Source of the DNA: Salvelinus alpinus
Taxonomy: Eukaryota > Chordata > Actinopteri > Salmoniformes > Salmonidae
Length of the DNA: 64,000 nucleotides
Direction: 5' to 3'
Assembly: GCF_045679555.1 (NCBI RefSeq)
Contig: NC_092096.1
Coordinates: 22,847,211 to 22,911,210, forward strand
The notes beneath the pieces are model-generated. The model made no database searches, was not told the DNA's origin, and worked only from the letters and a program-made list of their open reading frames with translations. The translations under genes and the position numbers were made by a program. Below are positions 12,010 to 22,536 of the stretch, piece by piece; the stretch's first letter is position 1; the number at the start of each line of letters is the position of its first letter.

Positions 12010-13116
12010 CTGTGCCTTCAGAAAGTATTCACAACCCTTGACTTTTTCCACATTTTGTTGTGTTACAGCCTGAATTGAAAATGTACTTAATTGAGATTTG
12101 ATGTCACTGGCCTACACAAAATACACCATAATGTCAAAGTGGAATATTGTTTTTCAAAATTTTTCAAAATTAATAAATTATGAAAAGCTGAAATGACTTG
12201 AGTCAATAAGTATTGAACCCCTTTGATATGCCAAGCCTAAATAAGTTCAGGAATAAAAATGTATTAAGTCACATATTCCAAAACATGCATGATGTTTGCA
12301 ACAAGGCACTAAAGTAATAGTGCAAAAAATGTGGCAAAGCAATTAACCTTTTGATTACAAAGTGTTATGTTTATGGGCAAATCAATATAACACATTACTG
12401 AGCACCACTCTCCACATTTTCAAGTATAGTGGTGACTGCATCATGTTATGGGTATGCTTGAAATCGTTAAGAACTGAGGAGTTTTTCAGGATAAAAAAGA
12501 AACGGAATGGAGCTAATCACAAGCAAAATTCTATAGGAAAACCTGGTTTAAGGAGGGGGGAGGGGCCTCTCTCTTTCCACCAGACACTGGTAGATGAATT
12601 CACCTTTCAGCAGGACAATAACCTAAAATACAAGGCCAAATGTACACTGGAGTTGCTTCCCAAGAAGAAAGTGAATGTTCCTGAGTGAACGAGTTACAGT
12701 TTTGACTTAAATTTACTTGAAAATCAATGGCAAGACCTGAAAATGTTTGTCTAGCAATGGTAAGCAACCAATTTGTCAGAGAATGTTGAAAATAATAATG
12801 GGCAATTGTTGCACAATCCAGCTGTGGAAATCTCTTAGAGTCTTACCCAGAAAGACTAACAGCTGCAATCGCTGCCAAAGGTTCTTCTACAAAGTATTTA
12901 CTCAGGGGTGGGAATAATGATGTAAATTCTATATTTCTGTATTTCATTTTCAAGACGTTTGCAAAAATTTCTAAAAACATGTTTTCACTTTGTCATTATG
13001 GGGTATTTTGTGTAGAGGGTTGAGAAAATTGATCTATTTAATCCATTTTGAAGTCAGGCTTCAACAGAACAAAATGTGTATTAAGTCAAAGGTTCTGAAT
13101 CCTTTCTGAGGCACTG
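12010..13116 (+). mobile_element. Degenerate, internally deleted Tc1-like element
   Basis: A second Tc1-like relic bounded by TA at 12008-12009 and 13117-13118. The left end reads ctgtgccttcagaaagtatt and the right end is its degenerate inverse (ctttctgaggcactg). Inner parts of the arms are still visible (acattttgttgtgttacag on the left, acagaacaaaatgtgtatta on the right). Length is about 1.1 kb against 1.6 kb for a complete element. The transposase N-terminal half is gone, so there is an internal deletion. Unlike the element at 5.7 kb it is heavily mutated and clearly old. Confidence 0.85.
12380..12907 (+). pseudogene. Tc1-like transposase C-terminal relic
   Basis: Recognisable remains in order are HIFKYSGDCIMLWVC (the GGGSIMLWGCF region of intact proteins), FTFQQDNNLKYKAKCT (the second catalytic Asp region), VNVPE followed by a stop codon, then DLNLLENQWQDLK (the catalytic Glu region), and AAIAAKGSSTKYL at the end. 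The stop after VNVPE and further changes make it non-functional. The DNA-binding half and the first catalytic Asp are missing. Confidence 0.85.
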
Positions 13117-13118
13117 TA

Positions 13119-13704
13119 GTAGGACTCAGTTAATAACACTATAATAACACTCAACAATTTACACATTTATGGTCTGTTTACATATATTTTAGAGGTTATT
13201 TATACAGAAAATGGTATTTATAATTATATGACAATCTTTTAGGTTGACAATAATTCTATTACACAATTTCTGATATATCACATGCCTTAGTTTTATTTTC
13301 CTACAAAATTACAATCAGGATTATGTCTCTACAGGATTATGCCTCCCTGACCAATAGGGCTGCCATTTCACCCCATTTTGAAATGTGAGGGTTTATGACA
13401 TAGCCCCTCTAGTAATATAATAGGATCTCTATGGTCAGACATCTTCGTGAGAACCGCTCCTCTTCATCTCCAACGGAGGAGAGGGGCCCCCTCTCTCTCT
13501 CTCTCTCTCTCCAAAAGGCAGTTCTCGACCGGGCCTTTCTCCTCCGTGTCCTCCCCTGTCCCAGAACCAACACACGCTGTGGTGCTGTTCAACCGTCCCC
13601 CCCTCACTTAAGCTTAACATTTAAGACAAGTAGGCCTCAGGCAGTGAGGAAACACACTCACGAACAAAGGATTCTTGGTTTAGGGGTTTTCTTTGACACA
13701 CTGC
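13119..13704. other. AT-rich spacer with short CT run
   Basis: AT-rich to 13,430, then mixed, with a short (CT)n run at about 13490-13511. Reading frames crossing it show only low-complexity Ser/Leu/Pro sequence. No gene recognised. Confidence 0.5.
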
Positions 13705-13816
13705 ATTCCCTCCCCCAGACCCTCCCTCCCCCAGACCCTCCCTCCCCCAGACCCTCCCTCCCCCAGACCCTCCCTCCCCCAGACCCTCCCTCCCCCAGAC
13801 CCTCCCTCCCCCAGAC
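13705..13816. repeat. 16-bp C-rich minisatellite, about 7 copies
   Basis: Unit ccctccctcccccaga, almost perfect. The complementary strand has runs of three to five G separated by short spacers, a layout compatible with G-quadruplex formation. A copy of its last unit together with the following sequence (actctgcagtcagcacattc) recurs at about 13886-13925, so about 40 bp has been duplicated 80 bp downstream. Confidence 0.93.
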
Positions 13817-13925
13817 ACTCTGCAGTCAGCACATTCTCCATACATGTGAACATGCCTTTCTACAGTATGTTATTGTAAAGAAATCCCTCCCTCCCCCAGA
13901 CACTCTGCAGTCAGCACATTCTCCA

Positions 13926-14354
13926 GCCCTTACACCCTTCTTTATAGACACTTCTGATTGATATTGATGTTAATTAGTGAGGTTGCCACTAACAACCCTG
14001 TTTCTCAGCACCATCAATCTAACCATCCATTAAAGTTGTGTATTGTGCCTATTGAATCATTTTCACCCTAACAAGATAACCATCCATCAATCTTTTTTGG
14101 CCTGTCGATGGCCAGCGTAATGAATGGCTGTACAGGTAAGGAGAAATAATGCACCTCATCTTCAGCTGAGCTCCGTCTAATCGCCCCTCGTGTAACAACA
14201 CAGATTGATCCTGGAGTAGAGTTGCTGGGGAGACATTCTGTGAAGTATTGTTGACATTGCACAAGACACTACCCACTTTATATTTGACATACTTGACATT
14301 GAACATTCATAATTTATACTATTGTGTGCATACCAGTTGTATAATAATGCATAG
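13926..14354. other. Spacer, no feature recognised
   Basis: Mixed sequence with no recognised gene or repeat, ending at the LTR-like repeat. Confidence 0.45.
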
Positions 14355-15071
14355 TGTCACACCCTTATCTTTTTCACCTGTCTTTGTGATTGTCTCCACC
14401 CACCTCCAGGTGTCACCTGTTTTCCTCATTAGTCCCTGGGTACTTATTCCTGTGTTCCCTGTTTGTCTTGTCTTGTCAACCAGCATGTTATTTCCTTGCT
14501 CCTGTTTTTGCCTTTTCTCTGTTTTTCCTAGTCCTCCCGGTTTTGACCCTTGCCTGCCTTGACTCTAAACCCACCTGCCTGACCATACTGACTGCCCTGA
14601 CCTCGAGCCTGCCTGACCATACTGACTGCCCTGACCTCGAGCCTGCCTGACCATACTGACTGCCCTGACCTCGAGCCTGCCTGACCATACTGACTGCCCT
14701 GACCTCGAGCCTGCCTGACCATACTGACTGCCCTGACCTCGAGCCTGCCTGACCATACTGACTGCCCTGACCTCGAGCCTGCCTGACCATACTGACTGCC
14801 CTGACCTCGAGCCTGCCTGACCATACTGCCTGCCCTGACCTCGAGCCTGCCTGACCATATTGCCTGCCCTGACCTCGAGCCTGCCTGACCATACTGCCTG
14901 CCCTGACCTCGAGCCTGCCTGCCACTCTGTACCTCCTGGACTCTGACCTTGTTATGATCTTTTGCCTGTCCACGACCATTCTCTTGCCTGCCCCTTGGAT
15001 TATAATAAATATCAGAGACTCGAACCATCTGCCTCCTGTGTCTGCATCTGGGTCTCGTCCTGTGCCCTGAT
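14355..15071 (+). mobile_element. Solo-LTR-like repeat with internal minisatellite
   Basis: It begins tgtcacacccttatc and carries an AATAAA signal in ggattataataaatatcag near 15003-15010. About 60 bp later it ends in a segment including tctgcatctgggtct. The start, the late polyadenylation signal and the general text match a salmonid LTR-type repeat that I recall, here with no internal element. The middle has been expanded into a 34-bp tandem array. The right edge is uncertain by some tens of bases and the terminal CA is not clear. Confidence 0.6.
14570..14926. repeat. 34-bp minisatellite inside LTR-like repeat, about 10 copies
   Basis: Unit core is cctgcctgaccatactgac then tgccctgacctcgag. 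Later units change gactgcc to gcctgcc. Flanking LTR text (cctgccttgactctaaac before, gcctgccactctgtacc after) is of similar composition, so the array probably arose by amplification of the LTR's own sequence. The minus-strand frame of up to 166 codons (Ser-Gln-Tyr-Gly-Gln rich) is an artefact. Confidence 0.92.
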
Positions 15072-15079
15072 AGAATAGT

Positions 15080-15229
15080 ATACTTTCTTCATCTTACTTA
15101 TTATTTTTGGCTTACTTTTGATTATTAATTATATTTATATTCAGACTGCACTGTTCAGGGAGGTGCAAGCAAGCATTCGGTGCCCCGTTTATACCTGCTG
15201 TAATCTGTGTACGTGACTTTGATTTGAAA
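15080..15229 (+). mobile_element. LINE 3' tail fragment
   Basis: The stretch gtgcaagcaagcattcgg ... tgtacgtgactttgatttga is a diverged match to the 3' end of the LINE copies at 11046 and 26292 (reverse complement there: cgcatgtgacaaata ... gatttgatttg). Only the 3' untranslated end is present. Confidence 0.6.
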
Positions 15230-15241
15230 TCTTAGAGAAGT

Positions 15242-15431
15242 GGCGGTGTAGCCTAGTGGTTAGAGCATTGGACTAGTAACCAAAAGGTTGCAAGATCGAA
15301 TCCCGGAGCTGACAAGGTACAAATTCTGTTGTTCTGCTCCTTAACAAGGAAGTTAACCCATTGTTCCTAGGCCATCATTGAAAATAAGAATTTGTTCTTA
15401 ACTGACTTGCCTAGTTAAAGAAAGGTAAATT
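15242..15431 (+). mobile_element. tRNA-derived SINE
   Basis: The 5' part carries RNA polymerase III promoter boxes: A box tagcctagtggttagagc and B box ggttgcaagatcgaatccc, as in a tRNA. The body continues with gagctgacaaggtacaaatt and cccattgttcctaggcc. The 3' tail is atttgttcttaactgactt then gcctagttaaagaaagg, a tail shared with a LINE in this window. This layout matches abundant salmonid SINEs; the exact subfamily is not assigned. It sits exactly at the left edge of the 32-bp array. Confidence 0.88.
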
Positions 15432-15432
15432 G

Positions 15433-18400
15433 TACATGGCTGTCCCTTCCTCTTAGAGAAGTGGTACATGGCTGTCCCTTCCTCTTAGAGAAGTGGTACA
15501 TGGCAGTCCCTTCCTCTTAGAGAAGTGGTACATGGCTGTCCCTGCCTCTTAGAGAAGTGGTATATGGCTGTCCCTTCCTCTTAGAGAAGTGGTACATGGC
15601 TGTCCCTTCCTCTTAGAGAAGTGGTACATGGCTGTCCCTTCCTCTTAGAGAAGTGGTATATGGCTGTCCCTTCCTCTTAGAGAAGTGGTACATGGCTGTC
15701 CCTTCCTCTTAGAGAAGTGGTACATGGCTGTCCCTTCCTCTTAGAGAAGTGGTACATGGCTGTCCCTTCCTCTTAGAGAAGTGGTACATGGCTGTCCCTT
15801 CCTCTTAGATAAGTGGTATATGGCTGTCCCTTCCTCTTAGATAAGTGGTATATGGCTGTCCCTTCCTCTTAGAGAAGTGGTACATGGCTGTCCCTTCCTC
15901 TTAGATAAGTGGTACATGGCTGTCCCTTCCTCTTAGAGAAGTGGTATATGTCAGTCCCTTCCTCTTAGAGAAGTGGTACATGGCTGTCCCTTCCTCTTAG
16001 AGAAGTGGTATATGGCTGTCCCTTCCTCTTAGAGAAGTGGTACATGGCTGTCCCTCCCTCTTAGATAAGTGGTACATGGCTGTCCCTTCCTCTTAGAGAA
16101 GTGGTACATGGCTGTCCCTTCCTCTTAGAGAAGTGGTACATGGCTGTCCCTTCCTCTTAGAGAAGTGGTACATGGCTGTCCCTTCCTCTTAGAGAAGTGG
16201 TACATGGCTGTCCCTTCCTCTTAGAGAAGTGGTACATGGCTGTCCCTTCCTCTTAGATAAGTGGTATATGGCTGTCCCTTCCTCTTAGATAAGTGGTATA
16301 TGGCTGTCCCTTCCTCTTAGAGAAGTGGTACATGGCTGTCCCTTCCTCTTAGATAAGTGGTACATGGCTGTCCCTTCCTCTTAGAGAAGTGGTATATGTC
16401 AGTCCCTTCCTCTTAGAGAAGTGGTACATGGCTGTCCCTTCCTCTTAGATAAGTGGTATATGGCTGTCCCTTCCTCTTAGAGAAGTGGTATATGGCTGTC
16501 CCTTCCTCTTAGAGAAGTGGTACATGGCTGTCCCTTCCTCTTAGAGAAGTGGTATATGTCAGTCCCTTCCTCTTAGAGAAGTGGTATATGGCTGTCCCTT
16601 CCTCTTAGAGAAGTGGTACATGGCTCTCCCTTCCTCTTAGAGAAGTGGTACATGGCTGTCCCTTCCTCTTAGATAAGTGGTATATGGCTGTCCCTTCCTC
16701 TTAGATAAGTGGTATATGGCTGTCCCTTCCTCTTAGAGAAGTGGTACATGGCTGTCCCTTCCTCTTAGATAAGTGGTATATGGCTGTCCCTTCCTCTTAG
16801 ATAAGTGGTATATGGCTGTCCCTTCCTCTTAGAGAAGTGGTACATGGCTGTCCCTTCCTCTTAGAGAAGTGGTATATGGCTGTCCCTTCCTCTTAGAGAA
16901 GTGGTACATGGCTGTCCCTTCCTCTTAGATAAGTGGTATATGGCTGTCCCTTCCTCTTAGAGAAGTGGTATATGTCAGTCCCTTCCTCTTAGAGAAGTGG
17001 TACATGGCTGTCCCTTCCTCTTAGAGAAGTGGTATATGGCTGTCCCTTCCTCTTAGAGAAGTGGTATATGGCTGTCCCTTCCTCTTAGAGAAGTGGTATA
17101 TGTCAGTCCCTTCCTCTTAGAGAAGTGGTATATGGCTGTCCCTTCCTCTTAGAGAAGTGGTACATGGCTGTCCCTTCCTCTTAGATAAGTGGTATATGGC
17201 TGTCCCTTCCTCTTAGAGAAGTGGTACATGGCTGTCCCTTCCTCTTAGAGAAGTGGTACATGGCTGTCCCTTCCTCTTAGAGAAGTGGTACATGTCAGTC
17301 CCTTCCTCTTAGAGAAGTGGTATATGGCTGTCCCTTCCTCTTAGAGAAGTGGTACATGGCTGTCCCTTCCTCTTAGAGAAGTGGTACATGGCTGTCCCTT
17401 CCTCTTAGAGAAGTGGTATATGGCTGTCCCTTCCTCTTAGAGAAGTGGTACATGGCTGTCCCTTCCTCTTAGAGAAGTGGTACATGGCTGTCCCTTCCTC
17501 TTAGAGAAGTGGTACATGGCTGTCCCTTCCTCTTAGAGAAGTGGTACATGGCTGTCCCTTCCTCTTAGAGAAGTGGTACATGGCTGTCCCTTCCTCTTAG
17601 AGAAGTGGTACATGGCTGTCCCTTCCTCTTAGAGAAGTGGTATATGTCAGTCCCTTCCTCTTAGAGAAGTGGTACATGGCTGTCCCTTCCTCTTAAAGAA
17701 GTGGTACATGGCAGTCCCTTCCTCTTAGAGAAGTGGTACATGGCTGTCCCTTCCTCTTAGAGAAGTGTTATATGTCAGTCCCTTCCTCTTAGAGAAGTGG
17801 TACATGGCTGTCCCTTCCTCTTAGAGAAGTGGTACATGGCTGTCCCTTCCTCTTAGAGAAGTGTTATATGTCAGTCCCTTCCTCTTAGAGAAGTGGTACA
17901 TGGCTGTCCCTTCCTCTTAGAGAAGTGTTATATGTCAGTCCCTTCCTCTTAGAGAAGTGGTACATGGCTGTCCCTTCCTCTTAGAGAAGTGGTATATGTC
18001 AGTCCCTTCCTCTTAGAGAAGTGTTATATGTCAGTCCCTTCCTCTTAGAGAAGTGTTATATGTCAGTCCCTTCCTCTTAGAGAAGTGTTATATGTCAGTC
18101 CCTTCCTCTTAGAGAAGTGGTACATGGCTGTCCCTTCCTCTTAGAGAAGTGGTACATGGCTGTCCCTTCCTCTTAGAGAAGTGGTACATGTCTGTCCCTT
18201 CCTCTTAGAGAAGTGGTACATGGCTGTCCCTTCCTCTTAGATAAGTGGTACATGTCTGTCCCTTCCTCTTAGAGAAGTGGTATATGTCAGTCCCTTCCTC
18301 TTAGAGAAGTGGTATATGTCAGTCCTTTCCTCTTAGAGAAGTGGTACATGTCAGTCCCTTCCTCTTAGAGAAGTGGTACATGGCTGTCCCTTCCTCTTAG

Positions 18401-19269
18401 AGAAGTGGTACATGGCTGTCCCTTCCTCTTAGAGAAGTGGTATATGTCAGTCCCTTCCTCTTAGAGAAGTGGTACATGGCTGTCCCTTCCTCTTAAAGAA
18501 GTGGTATATGTCAGTCCCTTCCTCTTAGAGAAGTGGTACATGTCTGTCCCTTCCTCTTAGAGAAGTGGTATATGTCAGTCCCTTCCTCTTAGAGAAGTGG
18601 TACATGGCTGTCCCTTCCTCTTAGAGAAGTGGTACATGGCTGTCCCTTCCTCTTAAAGAAGTGGTATATGTCAGTCCCTTCCTCTTAGAGAAGTGTTACA
18701 TGGCTGTCCCTTCCTCTTAGAGAAGTGGTACATGGCTGTCCCTTCCTCTTAGAGAAGTGGTACATGTCTGTCCCTTCCTCTTAGAGAAGTGGTACATGGC
18801 TGTCCCTTCCTCTTAAAGAAGTGTTATATGTCAGTCCCTTCCTCGTAGAGAAGTGGTACATGGCTGTCCCTTCCTCTTAGAGAAGTGGTACATGTCTGTC
18901 CCTTCCTCTTAAAGAAGTGGTACATGGCTGTCCCTTCCTCTTAGAGAAGTGGTACATGGCTGTCCCTTCCTCTTAGAGAAGTGGTACATGGCTGTCCCTA
19001 CCTCTTAGAGAAGTGGTACATGTCTGTCCCTTCCTCTTAGAGAAGTGGTACATGGCTGTCCCTTCCTCTTAGAGAAGTGGTACATGGCTGTCCCTTCCTC
19101 TTAGAGAAGTGGTACATGGCTGTCCCTTCCTCTTAGAGAAGTGGTACATGGCTGTCCCTTCCTCTTAGAGAAGTGTTATATGTCAGTCCCTTCCTCTTAG
19201 AGAAGTGGTACATGGCTGTCCCTTCCTCTTAGAGAAGTCCCTCTTAGAAAAGGGATACATGGCTGTCCC
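15433..19269. repeat. 32-bp minisatellite, about 120 copies
   Basis: The largest array in the window. Unit core is tacatggctgtcccttcc then tcttagagaagtgg. Common variants are tatatgg, tatatgtcag, agataagtgg, cttaaagaag and gtgttata. The tatatgtcag and gtgttata forms increase in the right half (after about 17640), and the agataagtgg form is commonest in the left half. A 13-bp piece of a unit (cttagagaagtgg) also occurs just left of the SINE at 15231. The unit has stop codons, so no long frame results. Confidence 0.97.
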
Positions 19270-19628
19270 AGAGTTAATCCTGCAGGATAATGGCCCAGGA
19301 TTGATTTGGGATGAGGTTATATTGGATTATAATCCGCCCATCTGAAGTCAGTGCTCTGATTGCTTTGTGCAGCGTTTGACAAGATTCAATTATCTTTTTT
19401 CTGTGTTTAACATTTGGATTTTGGATTTGATGGTTCCTCAGATCAGAGGTTCCAAAACGTTCCACACTGAGCCCCCCTCCCAGCATTGAGGAACTGCAAT
19501 CTAACCTGAAACTGTATTTGTACACTTCACTATCCCTCCCTTCATCTACTTTCAAATGAGCAATTCCATCTCATGCAGGCATTACCTCTGTAATAACAAC
19601 ATATTTGTTCAGTAGTCAGTTGAAGAGA
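19270..19628. other. Spacer, no feature recognised
   Basis: Single-copy-looking sequence between the 32-bp array and a CA microsatellite. A minus-strand frame of 93 codons has no recognisable domain and is probably chance. Confidence 0.45.
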
Positions 19629-19770
<142 letters not shown>

Positions 19771-19783
19771 CTCTTGTATAACT

Positions 19784-20025
19784 AACCTTGTGGGGACACA
19801 CAATTCACTCCCATTCAAAATCCTATTTTCCCTAACCCCTAACTCTAAACCTAACCTTAACCCTAAACCTAACTCCTAACCCTATCCCTAAAACTAACCC
19901 TAGCTCCTAACCCTAAGCCTAATTTGAACCCTAATACTAATTCTAACCTTAACCCTTTTGTTTGTTGACTATTTTTGTGTGGACTCCTGGTATAATTAAA
20001 CACGTCCACACACACACAGACACAC
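19784..20025. repeat. Degenerate telomere-like CCTAAC repeat block
   Basis: After ttgtggggacacacaattc the sequence becomes a run of imperfect hexamer-like units (ccctaa, cctaac, ccttaa, ctctaa) from about 19828 to 19957. It then reads gtgtggactcctggt and a short CA run. The units resemble the vertebrate telomere repeat but are irregular. From memory, this association of CA tract, ttgtggggac and CCTAAC is dispersed in fish genomes, so it does not prove an old telomere. Confidence 0.75.
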
Positions 20026-22032
20026 AGTGCTGCATGTTATTATGATGACATATTGTTTACAGTCTCAACTGTTGCCCTGACAAGGCCTACAGGGCACCTC
20101 AGACTGCACCATGACCAAAATCCTTGTCATCTTTCATTTGGTTTGTATCTGGTGCCGAGAGTTAGACTCTGACTCTTATGGGACGACACACGCCTCCATA
20201 CCTTTCATATTCTAATCAGGGAAAAATCATATTGGATTTTTGACCAGGTACTGAGACTTTATTATTCCCCCCAGCCTGTCAAACTCTGGGCCTTGAGAGA
20301 GGCACCAGCAGAAAACACAGAATGAAGATAAGTCTGTGTGCCTCTTGGCACTATCATCACAAATCTGCTGACATTCTCCGCAGTCCAAGTTGTGGGATCG
20401 TCTTTTATTAAAACGTCAGACTATATTACATTATAAAAGGGGCCCACGTTTACTTTCAGCTGCAAATAAAAGCATCCAATAATGGAGCACACTAGAAGTA
20501 AAGAGAGTAATGCTGCAGTCAGTGTCGCAGAAAAATAGAAAAGGTCCTTCGGTGATGAAACTGGTGAAACGTAATGTGGTAAATGTGGCACAAAATGGAG
20601 TTCTGAGGGCTTTATTGCATATTGCAGGCTACTGGCTGTGACCGGCCGGCCATCGACACTACTGGATGACTTCCTCTCCCTCTCGCTACTCCACTACTCC
20701 CCCTCTCTGTCTCTGACCAAAAGGCACGTCAGTCACACAAAAGGGATTGTCCGAGATTACTACATTACGCTCCATAGAAAACGAGTTGCCCAGGGGGAAA
20801 TTTGATTGGTTGGAACGTGGAGTCCATAACTATTTCCTGTGAAGAATGGAGAAGCCCGCAGCAGAGCTCGCGACGTTGCCGGTTAATAATACATATTTAT
20901 ACTTCCCAGACTCAGGGACAGTTATACCTTCACACATTTAATTTATTTCTTGCATCTTATCTTTTGCACCTCCGGCGGTGTTTTTCCTTCTTCTTGGGTC
21001 TCGTTGTTATTATTATATGATGTACCTTTCCCCTCCTTTGGTGCAAAGCTTCGGAGAATTGATGATAAAAAAGGTAGCAAAGTTTTGAAAAGTTTGAAAA
21101 CTTCATGTTTTCTGAATCAGTCTCGCTCGGGTGGTTGCCGCTCGTTTCAGCATTGTTCCTTCCATCCGGTTTTCATTTGTAGATATATCAAAATATTCAT
21201 CGCAGCGTTGGAATACTTTATATTTACACTATATCTGACAGACCCATTCGACACAGTTTGATAGGGTGCTTTTCATTTGAATTTATCCCTTTGCCTGTTT
21301 TCACTCTTTCTGTAAACAACATGTGGAAGTCATTGAACGACCATCGCTTGTGTCTGTTAAGGACGATCTGGAGAAATCTCTCTCCTGAGCCGTGTGATAG
21401 GCTGCAGCCATTTACAATATAATGACAGGATCAATATGAACAGTGCTACTGGCGCCTTTGATAGTTCTGTCACGATCAACGCCGGAGATAAAGCACTATC
21501 ATTTCTTCTCATTCTGAACGGAGCTGCTGCCACAACGACCTGTAGTCATTACTGCACATAGTGGGCCAAGTTCCGACAAGACCCCCACAATTTCCTGTTA
21601 GTTCCCCAACAAATGATTGGCTGCTCCAGCAGTAATTTGATTGCTAATTGGCTAGAGCAGGCTAGATGTTATAATGAACTGTATAATTATTGGTCAAGTT
21701 GGGTGTGGCACAATAATTCAGCCCCGCTGATGGTTAAAGAGCCAAGGGGGCTGAGCGATTTGCTCTCCCAGTCACTCTCCAAGGCTTTTGAGTGACATCA
21801 GCTCAACACAAAGGATGAAATACCCCAGTCCTAATAGTCATTGGAATCTTTGCATATACAATTGCAATACTGTTATTATGTGGCCAGGGCCTTTTTCTCT
21901 TTTGTAAAGATATTCAAAATTGCTACACTATTATTCAAGCTATTCTCTCCCTCCTCCCCCTCCTCTCCCTTCTCTCTGTCCTCCCCTGCTTCCCCTCTTC
22001 ACCCTACTCCCCCTCCTCTCCCCCTCCCCCTC
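20026..22032. other. 2 kb of single-copy-looking sequence
   Basis: No convincing exon, RNA or repeat. The frames (up to 103 codons) show no recognisable domain, and none of their edges forms a convincing splice-flanked exon. The last 90 bp (21945-22032) is very C/T-rich and contains the insertion site of the LTR element. Confidence 0.45.
22028..22032. repeat. Target site duplication (left) of LTR element
   Basis: CCCTC directly before the element's terminal TG. It matches CCCTC at 25323-25327 directly after the terminal CA. Five bp is a usual duplication length for LTR retroelements. The left flank is C/T-rich, so a chance match is possible but less likely given both exact ends. Confidence 0.75.
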
Positions 22033-22525
22033 TGTAAGGGCTGTCGCTTTCCTCATCCTCAGATGAGGTGAGGAGAGAAGGATCTTCAGACCAAAATGCG
22101 GAGTCAGGGAAATAAGCCATTTTTATTACAAATACGACGTAGACTAAACAAAACAAAACACTTTCAAAACTTACAAAATAACAAAACGACGTTGACGCAA
22201 CCTGAACATAAACTTACATAACTAAACATAAACTTACGTACAGGTAACAGACGACATCGAAACGAAACGAACAACCGAAACAATCCCGTATGGTGTAAGA
22301 CATAACACAGACACAGGAGACAACCACCCACAAACAAACACTGTGAACAGCCTACCTAAATATGACTCTCAATTAGAGGAACGCCAAACACCTGCCTCCA
22401 ATTGAGAGCCATACCAGGCAACCCTAAACCAACATAGAAACAGATAACATAGAATGCCCACCCAAACTCACGTCCTGACCAACTAACACACAAAACTAAA
22501 CAGAAAACAGGTCAGGAACGTGACA
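22033..22525 (-). repeat. 3' LTR
   Basis: 493 bp. Its first 212 bp in element direction (22525-22314) differ from the 5' LTR at only one position I can see. The remaining 281 bp are strongly diverged. It contains AATAAA (minus strand, 22122-22127) one base before an ATG (22120) that opens a short frame starting MAYFPDSAFW. Confidence 0.85.
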
Positions 22526-22536
22526 TAACCCCCCCC
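22526..22536 (-). promoter_or_regulatory. Polypurine-tract-like G run
   Basis: On the minus strand the stop codon TGA is followed by eight G, then TTA, then the 3' LTR start TGTCAC. Such a purine run beside the 3' LTR primes plus-strand DNA synthesis in LTR retroelements. The role is inferred from position. Confidence 0.65.

Noticed and set aside
15242..15320. A tRNA gene
   Set aside because: A and B boxes are present, but the sequence continues directly into a SINE body and tail and does not form a full cloverleaf.
19828..19957. A true telomere or chromosome end
   Set aside because: The units are irregular, the block is only 130 bp, and unique sequence continues on both sides.
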